From Bradyrhizobium quebecense (lineage in GTDB: Bacteria; Pseudomonadota; Alphaproteobacteria; Rhizobiales; Xanthobacteraceae), in NCBI RefSeq assembly GCF_013373795.3, contig NZ_CP088022.1, positions 8,676,743 through 8,740,742 of the forward strand: 64,000 nucleotides of DNA, written 5' to 3'. Shown piece by piece: positions 38,333 through 47,715 of this stretch. The notes under the pieces are model-generated. The model saw only the letters and a program-made list of their open reading frames with translations, had not been told where the DNA came from and ran no database searches. The position numbers and the translations under genes were made by a program. Numbering within the stretch: position 1 is the stretch's first letter; every line of letters begins with the position of its first letter.

Positions 38333-40279
38333 CTAGCCGAACAGCCGCATCAGCAGGGCCTTGCCGACCGGCGCTGCGCGGACACTGCGGAAGGCGCGGA
38401 CATATTCGCCGGCATAGAATGCGCGCACGACATTGATCCGCGTCGCAACCGCGTCCTCGAAACGGACGCCGAAGCCATCGCGGGTGCGGCGGACCACGAG
38501 CGCGGCCACGTTCTGTCCGTAGACATTGCACTTGATCGAGGCGCCGATTGCGGGAGGGGCGGGATCGATGAAGCGCGCGCCCGAGATCGAAATGTCGACC
38601 ATCCGGACCAGCCGCGGCTCCGTACCTTCGTGAATCAGGATCGGCTCGTCACGTTCGAAGCGCTCGGCCTTGCGACGCCGCGGCTGCTCGATGCAAATGA
38701 AGCACACGATCGCGAGCACGACGCAATTATAGAGGCTCCAGGCCAGCGCCAGCCCGCCATAGGCGATGCTGTCGCCGCGCAGATGCAGGATGAATGCGTA
38801 GGCGATCGCCAGCAGCGTGATGAGCAAGGCGCTGCCATAGAGCCGCAGCAGCGGCCACTCGATGAAGCGGCGATTGCGGTCGCCGCCCTTGGCCGTCACC
38901 TTGAACTTGTGGCCTTGCGGCTTGGCGAGGCCGGTCACGACCGCCTTCAGGACCGCGGGGGCTGCGATGTATTGCGACACGTCGGTCATGATCGCGAGCG
39001 AGCGACCGCGCGAGATCCAGGCCATGGTGAAGGCGTGCCAGACATAGAACGGCATGAAGTACTTCAGAAGCTCGAACAGATCGGCGTGAACCGCCTTGAT
39101 GCCGAACAGCAGATAGAGCCACGGCACGACGAGGCCGAAAACCTTGGTGCCATAGACCGCCGCCCAGCTCATGAAAGCGTCGACCAGCGACAGCCGGTCC
39201 ATGAAGGCGAGCTTCGATTGCCGCGAGAACGGCCCGCTGCGGCCCCTGAAGATCTGCATGAAGCCGAGACACCAGCGCCCGCGCTGCGTGATGTATTCCT
39301 TCAATCCCTCCGGCGCGAGGCCGATGGTCAGGCGCTCGTTGAGATAGACCGTGCGCAATCCCCCTTCCTTCAGGCGCAGCGTGACGAGATAATCCTCCGT
39401 CACCGAATCGGTCGGAAAGCCGCCGATCTGCATCAGTCCGGAGTAACGGATCAGCGATGAGGTGCCGCAGCAGAACGCGGTGCCCCAGGCGTCCTTGGCC
39501 GGCATCAAGATGTCGAAGAAGAAACGCTGTTCGTCGGGCCAGACGTCGGTTGCGGCGAGATTGGTCTGGATCGGATCCGGATTGATGAAGTGCTGCGGCG
39601 TCTGCACGACGCCGACGGTGCCGTCCTGCATCAGGCTCATCGCCCGCGTCAGGAAGTCCGGCATCGGGACAAAATCCGCATCGAGGATCGAGACGAACTC
39701 CGGCCGGTCCGGCAGCCCGGAAACGTGCTGGAGCGCATGATTGATGTTGCCGGCCTTGGCATGGCGGTTGTCCGGACGGGTCAGATAGTTGCAGCCGAGC
39801 TCCTGGGCGAGCCGGCGCAGCCAGAGCCGCCGTCCGTCGTCGAGCACCCAGACGCGGTAGTTGGGATAGTTCAGCCCGGTGGCGCCGATGATGGTGCGCT
39901 CGAGGATCGCCTTCTCTTCATTGTAGGTGCAGATGAAGACGTCGACGCGCGGCGCATTCGTCGACGTCCTGGATCGGCGCAGGATGGCATTGACCGCGGG
40001 CGAACGGTCGATGGTGCGGCTGAGGAACAGCAACGACAGGCACACCGCGATCATCGAGGCCGCCTCGGCCGCCACGAAGGGATAGCCGACCACCGCGTCG
40101 GCGGTGAGCCCCAACGGCGGCAAGGTCTGGGTCACCCGCCAGACGAAGTAGTGCAACAGCAGCAGGAACGATATGCCGGTCATCATGACGCGCCCCAGCG
40201 TCTGCTCGTGCCGGAGCAGCGGCAGGATCGCAAGACAGGCGCCGAAGGCAACCAGCCCGGGCGCGAATGCCGCCATCAT
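38333..40279 (-). CDS. Processive family 2 glycan synthase with PilZ domain (BcsA/BgsA type)
   Basis: A 648-residue inner-membrane glycosyltransferase. Four N-terminal membrane helices precede the GT2 domain with DDG (147-149), DAD (200-202), TED (294-296) and QRGRW (332-336), the full set for processive beta-glucan synthases. More helices follow. The C-terminal PilZ domain has an Arg cluster (RRRKAERF) and DISISG (562-567), so c-di-GMP should switch it on. The ATG at 40279 overlaps the upstream gene's stop (ATGA). The pairing with a HlyD-type gene resembles the Sinorhizobium bgsBA mixed-linkage glucan operon; cellulose synthase alone is less likely because bcsB and bcsC are missing. The product is inferred. 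Confidence 0.9.
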   Translation of the reverse strand: MMAAFAPGLVAFGACLAILPLLRHEQTLGRVMMTGISFLLLLHYFVWRVTQTLPPLGLTADAVVGYPFVAAEAASMIAVCLSLLFLSRTIDRSPAVNAILRRSRTSTNAPRVDVFICTYNEEKAILERTIIGATGLNYPNYRVWVLDDGRRLWLRRLAQELGCNYLTRPDNRHAKAGNINHALQHVSGLPDRPEFVSILDADFVPMPDFLTRAMSLMQDGTVGVVQTPQHFINPDPIQTNLAATDVWPDEQRFFFDILMPAKDAWGTAFCCGTSSLIRYSGLMQIGGFPTDSVTEDYLVTLRLKEGGLRTVYLNERLTIGLAPEGLKEYITQRGRWCLGFMQIFRGRSGPFSRQSKLAFMDRLSLVDAFMSWAAVYGTKVFGLVVPWLYLLFGIKAVHADLFELLKYFMPFYVWHAFTMAWISRGRSLAIMTDVSQYIAAPAVLKAVVTGLAKPQGHKFKVTAKGGDRNRRFIEWPLLRLYGSALLITLLAIAYAFILHLRGDSIAYGGLALAWSLYNCVVLAIVCFICIEQPRRRKAERFERDEPILIHEGTEPRLVRMVDISISGARFIDPAPPAIGASIKCNVYGQNVAALVVRRTRDGFGVRFEDAVATRINVVRAFYAGEYVRAFRSVRAAPVGKALLMRLFG

Positions 40280-41643
40280 GACTTTGCCGCGTCCGTGTTG
40301 AACACCACCCGCCCGGTGCGGCCGACTGCGCATTCCTTGCCCGTGGTATCGAGCTCCGGCATCGAGACCGTCACCCGGTACGGTTCCTTGTTCAGCGCAT
40401 CCGGATTGATCGCAAGGTTCGCGGGCGCCCCCGATGCACCGGTGAGGTTGACGATCTCACCCTTGATCGAAGCGCTGCCGTCGTTCGGCTCAAAGCTCGC
40501 CTGCTCACCAAGCCTGAGGCGGTTATAGACGCCTTCGGTGACATTGGCGGTGACCACCGCACCGCTGCAATCAAGCAGCTTGAGCAGGGGCTGCCCGGCC
40601 CTGACGTCCTCGCCCGGCGACGTCATCATCTCCCAGATGCGTCCGCCGACCGGCGCCTTGATGTCGGCTTCCGCCCGGTTAACGTAGTGCAATTGCTCCG
40701 AGGCAATCTCGTGGGTGAGCCAGTCGATCTCCGCATCGGAATGCACCAGATCGGCGCGCAGATCGCTGACGCGCTGGCGCATCTCCTCTTCGCGTTGCAC
40801 GGAACTCGGCCGGTCATTGTAGCTGTCGCCAAGATAGGTGCCGTTCCTTGCCGCGGTGAGTTCGACCTTGGCGGCGTCGAGCCGGCGCTGCGCGCCTATC
40901 TCGGTCTGATGGGCGATCGCCTGCTCGCGCGTCAGCCGGGCCATTTCGACCGTCGAGACGCTGCCCGACTTGATCAGCGACGAGGCGCGTTCAACCGCCG
41001 CCGTCGCTTCTTCCCGTCGCGCGGCCGCGGCCTCGATCGCGGTCTGAATTTCGGCGATGCGCGCCTCGAGCTGGAGGATGCGGCCGTCGCGGAACTGGGC
41101 CGCCTGGCGCGCGAGGTCCTGTTGCGACGTCTCGGCGGCCGCAAGCTTTGCGGCGAGACTCGGGCGCTCATTCTCCATCCGGGACATCTGCCGCCGGAGA
41201 TCGTCGAGCCGCACCCGATCGCCGCGCGCGTTGACGACATGAAGGATCGTATCGCCTTCGTGGACCACACTGAGCTGCGTGGAGCTCTGCGGCTTCGCAC
41301 TCACGGTGCCGTCGATCGGCGAGCGCAGGGTCACGATCCTGGCATTGACCACAGCCTCGACGCTCGAGGTCTGCAGCACGGCCTTCAGCGGCAGCCATCC
41401 GAAGATCGCGACGAGGGCGAGGCCAATGCCGACCTTGAGCAGGCGTCGAACCCACCGGCCCGAGCCTGCAGGCGCTTCGGGATGGGGGGCGCTATCATTG
41501 ACAGGCTCGCTGACCGGCTCGTCGTCCGCCGGCTGCAATCGGTCCTGCAAGTCGCGCTGCAATCCCCGCGCGCCCGCTTCCTCGTCCTTGATGACGGAAA
41601 TATCGCCTTCGGGAAGCGGCTTCTGCGGCTGTGCCTGATTCAT
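40276..41643 (-). CDS. HlyD-type membrane-fusion protein, partner of the glycan synthase
   Basis: A 455-residue protein with a cytosolic N-terminus, one membrane helix (about 72-90, LLKVGIGLALVAIFGWLPLK), the barrel-sandwich start VTLRSPIDGTVSAKPQSSTQ, and a long periplasmic coiled coil (about 140-310). The second half of the lipoyl/barrel region follows (DIKAPVGGRIWEMMTSPGED). It matches BgsB/Alg44-like partners that guide the polymer through the periplasm. First gene of a two-gene operon; its TGA overlaps the synthase ATG. Intact. Confidence 0.88.
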   Translation of the reverse strand: MNQAQPQKPLPEGDISVIKDEEAGARGLQRDLQDRLQPADDEPVSEPVNDSAPHPEAPAGSGRWVRRLLKVGIGLALVAIFGWLPLKAVLQTSSVEAVVNARIVTLRSPIDGTVSAKPQSSTQLSVVHEGDTILHVVNARGDRVRLDDLRRQMSRMENERPSLAAKLAAAETSQQDLARQAAQFRDGRILQLEARIAEIQTAIEAAAARREEATAAVERASSLIKSGSVSTVEMARLTREQAIAHQTEIGAQRRLDAAKVELTAARNGTYLGDSYNDRPSSVQREEEMRQRVSDLRADLVHSDAEIDWLTHEIASEQLHYVNRAEADIKAPVGGRIWEMMTSPGEDVRAGQPLLKLLDCSGAVVTANVTEGVYNRLRLGEQASFEPNDGSASIKGEIVNLTGASGAPANLAINPDALNKEPYRVTVSMPELDTTGKECAVGRTGRVVFNTDAAKS

Positions 41644-42101
41644 GATGACCGGACCTGAACTGTCAGTGCGCGCGGGGTTCAGAAACCATAATCCTGAACG
41701 GCCAATGTGCTTTTGGGGTGCCCCTTAGACATAGGCGCACCGTCCCACCGAACGGGGCCGTTATACGCTGGCCCATTGATGGCCACTGATGCTATCTTAG
41801 GTTTCTGAGGCCCAAGCCGAGGGTTGCAAACAACCTAGACGTTTGCAACAGTTAGTTTCTACTTAGGGTGCGGCGAAACCGCGCGCTCTCGTAAAGCGGT
41901 TGCAAGGCTCGACGCTGACGGAAGCCCCTGTGAATCGGCGTGGAATCCGGACGCCGATCGGCGTCCCAAGTGCTTGATTGACTTCGCGCGTGCGGAGTCA
42001 CACCTGTGAGCGTGCCGCGCTCGATGCCACTAGCAGCGGCCGTTCTCGATTACGTCAAAGCACCCTGGATGGGCACCTGCCGTTCCTGGACGCGCAGTGG
42101 T
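41644..42101. other. Upstream region of the glycan operon, no gene
   Basis: About 450 bases without a supported gene. It must hold the operon promoter on the minus strand; I cannot point to a clear -35/-10 pair. Confidence 0.45.
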
Positions 42102-42940
42102 CGTGCGTAGTCCTGCGCGCCGGGCTCATCCGCAAAGTGCTGCCATTCGGCCAGTGCCGAGGGGGCGTCTCCCAGCCAGTGCGCGGCAGCCTCATACAGA
42201 GATTGCTGCGCAAGCTGAGGTGGCGCTTCAGCCGCCGCCAGATTAGCGAGGACGTCGTCCGGCAGCGGGTTATCCCCGAACTCGAGGTTCTCCAAATGCG
42301 GATAGCTAAAACTCGATAAAAGACCCTCAGGTAGGCTGGTCAGCCGGTTACCGCTGAGATTGAGCGATTGGAGCGTGCTCGGAAGAGGGGCGGGGAGGTT
42401 GGCCAATTGATTGCTGCTGACATCGAGTTCAATGAGCCCCGATGGGAGGGAGTCGGGGAGGTCGGTCAGCTGATTGCCACTAACCGCGAGCGAGGTGAGC
42501 CTGCTCGGGAGAGCGTCCGGCAGGCTAGTTAGTCGGTTGTCGCTTGCGTTCAGGATCTCGAGCCGAGCCGGAAGGTTGGCCGGCAGACTGGTCAAGCTGT
42601 TATCGGCCACCTCCAGCCGAGAGAGGGTCGCCGGAAGAGCGTCCGGCAAACTGATCAACCGGTTATGGCTAATGAGAAGATGCTGAAGACCGGGTGGGAA
42701 GCTAGCGGGCAGGCTGCTTAGCTCGTTGTGCCTGGCGCGCAGTTCAAGCAATCTTGGCGGCAGGGCGGCGGGCAAAGCGGTCAGGGAGAGGGAGGACAAA
42801 TCCAGCAAGTGCGAGCCCGCGTTGTCCGAAACCCTAATTCGTGTGCGCCCCTGTCGCCGATTCTCGGCTTCGCCCTGCCCCTCTTCGGCAACCCAGTTGT
42901 CCAGGATCTGCGCGCGCGCGGAGGCCGGGGTCCGATATCC
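42102..42940 (-). pseudogene. NopM gene, second copy: LRR part only
   Basis: As far as I could compare by eye, base for base the same as 19556-20394, covering most of the leucine-rich repeats and the stretch before the NEL domain (to GAQDYA). The NEL catalytic domain is missing on one side. On the other side the first about 55 codons, including start and secretion signal, are deleted, so the LRR DNA joins directly to the promoter copy. An open frame runs through, but it has no valid start and reads into the tts box. Confidence 0.9.
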
Positions 42941-43058
42941 CGGAGGACCGTCAACGTGGCAGCGTTCTGCCCTTAGCAGGCCTACCTGTCGATCAGCTGA
43001 CGAGTGTCGCTGCAGAACCCCGGGTCGCTCGGTTGCCAAGCGGTGACAGAAGTAAGCC
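42941..43058 (-). promoter_or_regulatory. Second copy of the NopM promoter with tts box at 42974-43001
   Basis: The sequence matches 20723-20839 with one inserted base near 43039. It contains the same tts box (GTCAGCTGATCGACAGG on the minus strand). A 328-base piece between promoter and LRR region (20395-20722 in copy 1) is missing, so the promoter now points into a start-less LRR fragment. Confidence 0.75.
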
Positions 43059-43272
43059 CAGTTTGAGGTTGAACCGGTCAATCCTCTCAACCTTCGAGGA
43101 GGGAGCGCTCTTTTTTGAGGTCGCGCGCGTGCTATCTACGTAGCCCAGTCGGCCGCAAAAAGCCGTCACGCGGTTTCGAATTCAAGACATCGGAGGCTCC
43201 CGACCGCCGTGAAGCGGTCGTGATTTGCCGACCATACTCGCCCAGCAGCGGCTGGAGATGCTGTCCGCGAGT

Positions 43273-43293
43273 GAGTGCCCCGACGGGGCACTC
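43273..43293. terminator. Short hairpin downstream of the gene at 43322
   Basis: GAGTGCCCC-GAC-GGGGCACTC, a perfect 9-bp stem with a 3-base loop, 29 bases past the stop of the minus-strand gene. No T tract, so terminator function is only possible. Confidence 0.4.
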
Positions 43294-43321
43294 ATAAGCG
43301 CGGCAGGAGCTTTGGTTGGCC

Positions 43322-44266
43322 CTACGGGGCGAACGTCGCCGAGGTTCCCTGCTTATCGATGCAAGTTGTCCCTATCTTCGGGCCACCGATTGGACCAACC
43401 TGATATTCGCCAAGCACGTTGATTGCAGCAGCATGGCTTAGATTCTGCACCAGGATGGGAGGATTGAAATTGCCGTCAGCAACATAGCCGGTGGAGATAG
43501 TTGCAGTCCCAGCTTCGTTCAGCACCTCGGCATTTGTCGCGGTTGTACCTTCGACAAGCCTTCCGCGTCCATCAGCGGCGCGTACGACGGCAAAAGGCTT
43601 GATTGTCCACGTACCGTCAGCGTTGTATACGACGCTGAAGCTTGAATAGCCCGGCGTCGCATCGCAAACGGCGGCAGTGGCCGAAGATGCCGTGAAGTTC
43701 ATCACCGTACCAGCGGTGTAATTGCCGGTCTGGACATAGAAGATGCGAATGGGCTGACAATCCAGATTGGTATTCGGCTGGGCTGTCACGAAATTGGATA
43801 ATGTGACGCCACCGGTAAGAGTCTGCAGGGCCGATCCTGCATTGTAGTTCTCCAGGGTAGGGTTGTAGACCGGCGTTATAATCCGGAAAGAGCCGGCTTG
43901 CGGTCCGGACGTGGAAACCGGCGACGAGAGCCCGAGCGATGGAGTTACGGTCATCGTCGTCGTATTCTTGGTTGGTGTTCCGCCGGCCGCCGGCGTTACG
44001 TTGATCGCCTGCGTGGCCGAAAGTTGACCTGAGGGTTTACCGACCGTTGGGGGGGTAACCTGCTGTTGAACACCTGCGTAATCCTGCAGAATTAGTGAAA
44101 AGGTCAGGATCGCGCCGGATGTCGCATAGGGTAGGAGCGCTTGAGAATACAGACTATTCGTATACACCTCAGGCCCGCCCGTGTAGATAGCCGGCTGCTG
44201 GAAGAAGAAGAAGTTCTGAAGCGAGGGGCTGTTGTTTTGCACGTTGATTGTGATTGTCGTAGCCAT
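43322..44266 (-). CDS. Hypothetical beta-rich protein, 314 residues
   Basis: An intact frame; ATG 44266 has AGAGGAA upstream. It is rich in Thr, Ser, Asn, Gly and Ala with many short strand-like runs (TITINVQNNSPSLQNFFFFQ, VYTNSLYSQALLPYATSG, SYSSF-type pairs). Only two Cys pairs are evident (NLDCQPI, AAVCDATPG). No signal peptide, membrane helix or known domain. The amino-acid make-up is like secreted or surface beta proteins, but there is no classical export signal and no tts box. A degenerate relative may lie at 37708. Function unknown. Confidence 0.75.
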   Translation of the reverse strand: MATTITINVQNNSPSLQNFFFFQQPAIYTGGPEVYTNSLYSQALLPYATSGAILTFSLILQDYAGVQQQVTPPTVGKPSGQLSATQAINVTPAAGGTPTKNTTTMTVTPSLGLSSPVSTSGPQAGSFRIITPVYNPTLENYNAGSALQTLTGGVTLSNFVTAQPNTNLDCQPIRIFYVQTGNYTAGTVMNFTASSATAAVCDATPGYSSFSVVYNADGTWTIKPFAVVRAADGRGRLVEGTTATNAEVLNEAGTATISTGYVADGNFNPPILVQNLSHAAAINVLGEYQVGPIGGPKIGTTCIDKQGTSATFAP

Positions 44267-44984
44267 GACGTTCCTCTCAATTCCGATGTGTTAAGTTTCT
44301 GAGACCGGCCATCAAGCATGTGAGCAGGGATCGTCCTCACACCCTGGCTCTGAGTTGGCTCATCTGAGCTTCAGCCCGCAATTGTGAGGCCGAAATGGTC
44401 GCACGAATCGGGTCCCTGCGCTTGATCAGCAAGCAGTGTGCCATTGCGGATACTGAGATTCTGTATTTGAAGAGAAGGGAAAGCATGTGCTTAGCTCTAC
44501 GCTGCCGAAGCGCGTGCTCCGCCAAGTTGGACTTGTGCCATCAAGGTATTAAATCGGACAGGGTAGATTGCGACATGGTCCAAGCGCCAAGGGCGCGCGC
44601 CCATCGGAATTGGCGTGCGCATACCGGTCGAGAAGTCTAGCTGAGAAGGTCGTTGTGCCGATCAACTCGACGTGCTCGAGATCGAAGCAAATCCTCGGGC
44701 GCGACGGCCTTGCTACTTCACTGCCAGAATCATTACTCAGGTGATGCGGCCGTTAATGTCGGTTCGGCTCATCAATTTCATGTCGTTAAAGAAGAGGGAG
44801 GTCTGTTGACCATCTGCCCATTGGATAACAACGCCAAAACGGCCCACGCTCCTTACGACGCCAAGGCCCGCCTCGGCAGTCCCTAGCCCTCAAACATAGT
44901 CGCCCCGCTTCAATTGCCTTGCCTCGTCTCCCGTCATAAGGCATTGACCGCAGAAGTATTGGGTAAAAAAGCACCGGCTAAAGC
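44267..44984. other. No supported gene
   Basis: Only short overlapping frames. The first about 100 bases are the promoter region of the gene at 44266. Confidence 0.45.
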
Positions 44985-45225
44985 TGTTGGATGGGCGGAC
45001 GTCCTCGCCCCGCATCGCCGATCTTCCCGCATCGCGTCTGCTCACGAACTATGCTGCCCTGGGAATGGAAGCTCCTGCGCAAAGCCGACAAACCCGCCGA
45101 TCAGCAGGCGGCCTGACCTTCACGCAACAAGCCATCATAGAGCTCGACGCTCTCACGTGCATGTGCCAATCTGGCGGTCTTCGTCGTATGCGTACTCTTG
45201 ATGTGAGCGGCGTAGAATTTCTCAA
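44985..45225 (+). mobile_element. IS66 right-end scrap with TnpC tail
   Basis: Across frames it encodes RIADLPASRL, WEWKLL and ADQQAA, the TnpC end also seen (inverted) at 57.75-57.85 kb. The following bases to about 45200 match the bases just outside tnpC there, down to the GTCTTCGTCGTATGCGTAC end. Confidence 0.7.
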
Positions 45226-45777
45226 TCATCATGGTCAAGCGCTGGCTGCCCGGACTGTGGGCTTTGAAGGCGCGCGCGATTGCATGTATGCGATCGATCG
45301 CAAGGCATTTGAATGGCAAATCACGTCGCTGCTGGACGGCGAAGAATACGATTTGCCCAAGCCGCGAAACGGACGTGCCATAACGGCTGTCGCCTATCCG
45401 GCATGTCCGCCTCACTAGGTCTATGGTTCGAATTACCGTTTTTCGCAGGATTGAAGGGCCCGGCTTTGGTCTAGGTCGAGACGGATGCGCGCCACAATCG
45501 GATACAGCGGTCCATCGACCCTTTCGCGTGCGCGCCGGGTCTTCTTTGCGTTCGCTCTCTCAAAGGCGCCGTCGGGCTCTTCCTGCCCCGGGCGGCTTGG
45601 TCGCCGACGCGGACACTGTTCCGCATCAACATCCCGAACTGCCGTCCGATCACCCGCATGTACGTGGAGAAGCATCCGGACATGCGCACGCTTATCTGAT
45701 CGATGACCTGCACCACCGATGGCCTTAGCCAGACCACAGATTAGCCTTGTACGCCAGAAGGCCAAGCGCGACCGTCA
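45226..45777. other. Uncertain frames, no supported gene
   Basis: A + frame to 45418 (DCMYAIDRKAFEWQITSLLD then GEEYDLPKPRNGRAITAVAY) looks protein-like but has no proper start. The DNA to 45777 has no recognised family. Confidence 0.35.
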
Positions 45778-45838
45778 TCATACGGAGCGGCCCTTTTCCA
45801 ACTTAACCTCTGGCCCCAAAATCGGGGTCCATTTCAGA
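45778..45838. repeat. IS3 terminal scrap
   Basis: ACGGAGCGGCCCTTTTCCAA ... AAATCGGGGTCCATTTCA is nearly the same as the right end of the IS3 at 52060-52119. Only the end is left. Confidence 0.75.
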
Positions 45839-45992
45839 TGCCCAATGCGGTACCTGCACCAGAGATTTAGTTGCGGCTGTTCTACGCCAGCGCTTGGCCG
45901 GCCTTCCAATCCATGACGCCCGGCACAAGCCTTAACTATAGATGAACTGGTTTCTCTCAGCGGGCCCGGCCGGCCCTGCCCCCTGAGGTATG

Positions 45993-46529
45993 CTAGCGCT
46001 CCATCTCGCCCATAAGGATTTCATCTGATGCGTATCGTGGATTGGAAATGAGAGTCCGCATTTCCGCATTCTTGTCCTCGTCCGTAAACCGGAATCCCTT
46101 CTTGTAGAAAAATTCTGAAGCTCCCTCATCTTGAGAGAGAAGGGATAGCGTGGAAAGTCCCGCGGACTCCCTAATGTGATCGGCGACTTCGATCATAGCC
46201 GTCCCGACCCCCTTGTACCTCGACCGGCCAACATTCTCTATGGTAAGAATTCGCAAACTGTCGCGCACCGGCGCCACGGTCATAGTCCCCACCTTATTGT
46301 GTTGACTGGCATCAGAAAACAAAGAAAGATTTTGGACGTTGCCGAAATTGCTACTTGCTCTGTGTAGCCTGACTGACTCACCTGTCCTCTTCTCAACAGC
46401 AAAAGAGGTCGGCCCTTCAGCAGCTAAAGCGGCCGTAAAAGCAGTCATATCTGCGCCAGAAGTGCCGGCCAACGCATCGCGCTGCTGGTCCACACTTTGC
46501 CCGTAGGCATTGTTGTAATTGGTTCTCAT
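45993..46529 (-). CDS. GNAT-fold acetyltransferase, possible type III effector
   Basis: A 178-residue protein. The C-terminal half is a GNAT domain. It has strand MTVAPVRDSLRILTIENV, the acetyl-CoA loop GRSRYKGVGTAM (R/Q-x-x-G-x-G), helix IEVADHIRESAG, and the ending LSLLSQDEGASEFFYKKGFRF (A..FY.+.GF). The N-terminus (RTNYNNAYGQSVDQQRDALA) is polar and Asn/Gln/Ser-rich, as in many secreted effectors. A tts-box-like motif lies directly upstream (46543-46570), very close to this ATG; the next Met (46448) would give better spacing. The substrate is unknown. Confidence 0.75.
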   Translation of the reverse strand: MRTNYNNAYGQSVDQQRDALAGTSGADMTAFTAALAAEGPTSFAVEKRTGESVRLHRASSNFGNVQNLSLFSDASQHNKVGTMTVAPVRDSLRILTIENVGRSRYKGVGTAMIEVADHIRESAGLSTLSLLSQDEGASEFFYKKGFRFTDEDKNAEMRTLISNPRYASDEILMGEMER

Positions 46530-46542
46530 CGCAACGAGTTGT

Positions 46543-46570
46543 TATGTAGACAAGCTGACAAAAAGCTGAC
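46543..46570 (-). promoter_or_regulatory. Candidate tts box upstream of the GNAT gene
   Basis: On the minus strand it reads GTCAGCTTTTTGTCAGCTTG then TCTACATA. GTCAGCTT, the central AGCT and the final A fit the tts pattern, with mismatches in TCGAAA. The GTCAGCTT unit is present twice. Only 13 bases separate it from the annotated ATG, which is unusually short. Confidence 0.45.
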
Positions 46571-46970
46571 AAAGTCGATATTTCTTGCCAATGCGCAGGC
46601 GTCGCCTGACACGCTCGCTTTGCGTCGTCCAAAGCAGTACTCAGCGCTCTAGGTGGTGTGGACTCTAAGGATTCCCTTTTAGGCGCAAATCAGATTCAAG
46701 ACTGCTTTTGGGTAGGCAGTCTTGGGTGTGCCGCCGCATTGCCTCATTATTCAGTGGGCGCGCTTGAAGACCCGATGGAATCCGACGAGATCAAAGGGTG
46801 GCTTTGCGGGCTTAAGCCATACAGGGATTTCTGTCGCCATCAAAAAGTACGGCCCCCCAGAGTGGGTAGGGTCCCGATCCCCTGCTGATGCAGTACCGTC
46901 AGTCCTCGTTAGCCTTTTCGAGCTGACTCCGTGGGGCTTACCAGCGGGCAATGGGAAGGCCGAGCAAATT

Positions 46971-47342
46971 ATGACAAGCGAAAGCGCGCCTTCAAGGCCG
47001 ATTGAAGCCGCGTGGGAGGCGGTGACACTCGGAGAGGCGGCCAACGTCGCGCTAGCCATCTGGGCCGCAATAGTCGCGGCCCACATCACCGCAGCGTCGG
47101 TGTATTTTTGGCGGGAGCAGCGCAGCCCAGCATGGTTGGCCGCTCTTGCGATTTTGGCATACTGGCCGATCTTGGTGCTGATCACATGTCTCAGCCTTGC
47201 TTTTAAACATCTAATCCGGCCTCTGATTGAGCAAGTCAAACGAAGAAGGCCCGGTACCAAAAGCCGCCCATTAGTAAGGGCGCCTCAGTTGGCGGCCTCT
47301 TCGTCATCATCGATGTCGTCGCCGTATTCAAATGATGGCTGA
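46971..47342 (+). CDS. Small membrane protein
   Basis: A 123-residue protein with two membrane helices (NVALAIWAAIVAAHITAAS and WLAALAILAYWPILVLITCL) and a basic C-terminal tail (EQVKRRRPGTKSRP, then a Ser-rich end). The open frame begins at 46722, but the part before 46971 has little protein character, and GGAAGG lies upstream of this ATG. No family is recognised. Confidence 0.55.
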   Translation: MTSESAPSRPIEAAWEAVTLGEAANVALAIWAAIVAAHITAASVYFWREQRSPAWLAALAILAYWPILVLITCLSLAFKHLIRPLIEQVKRRRPGTKSRPLVRAPQLAASSSSSMSSPYSNDG

Positions 47343-47412
47343 GTTGGTTCAGTAATCGTGGATGCAATCGATCAAGCTTTGCTTTGAAGGCCGTTTCGAT
47401 TCGGCGCGGGTC

Positions 47413-47508
47413 ATGGACAAACAACCGATACCCATCGGTGAACAGATCATCACCATCGTCTTGCTGGTGATCTTCGCGCTCGTGATTTGGTACGGCACCA
47501 TGATCTGA
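47413..47508 (+). CDS. Possible 31-residue single-span membrane peptide
   Basis: MDKQPIPIGEQIITIVLLVI is followed by FALVIWYGTMI and a TGA. The reading is a typical small single-helix membrane protein, but no ribosome-binding site is evident. It lies 71 bases after the two-helix membrane protein gene. Confidence 0.35.
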   Translation: MDKQPIPIGEQIITIVLLVIFALVIWYGTMI

Positions 47509-47715
47509 GACTTCTTTCTTTGGAGTGGGCCTTGTCTAGCCAGAGACGCCTTTGGCGAAATTGATCACAGAGCTGGTCTCGGTTGTTTGGACAGGGCCCC
47601 GCGAAAATTAAGTGGATTCCTGCCGGGTTATGCTGAACGCGGGGCTTTACGATTTTGCTGTGGCGTCGGGAGGGCGCAAGCCCGACCAGAGCCGCAGCAA
47701 AATCGTTGGCGACGA

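Noticed and set aside
38297-39460. 387-codon open frame on + opposite the glycan synthase
   Set aside because: Shadow of a high-GC gene; the minus strand carries all GT2 and PilZ motifs.
42050-43090. 346-codon frame reading through the duplicated NopM promoter into the LRR
   Set aside because: Its first 50 codons are the tts-box promoter region in translation; no ribosome-binding site, so not a real N-terminus.
46900-46926. GTCAGCTCGAAAAGGCT on the minus strand as another tts box
   Set aside because: Two bases too short between GTCAGCT and CGAAA, and about 370 bases from the GNAT gene; likely chance.
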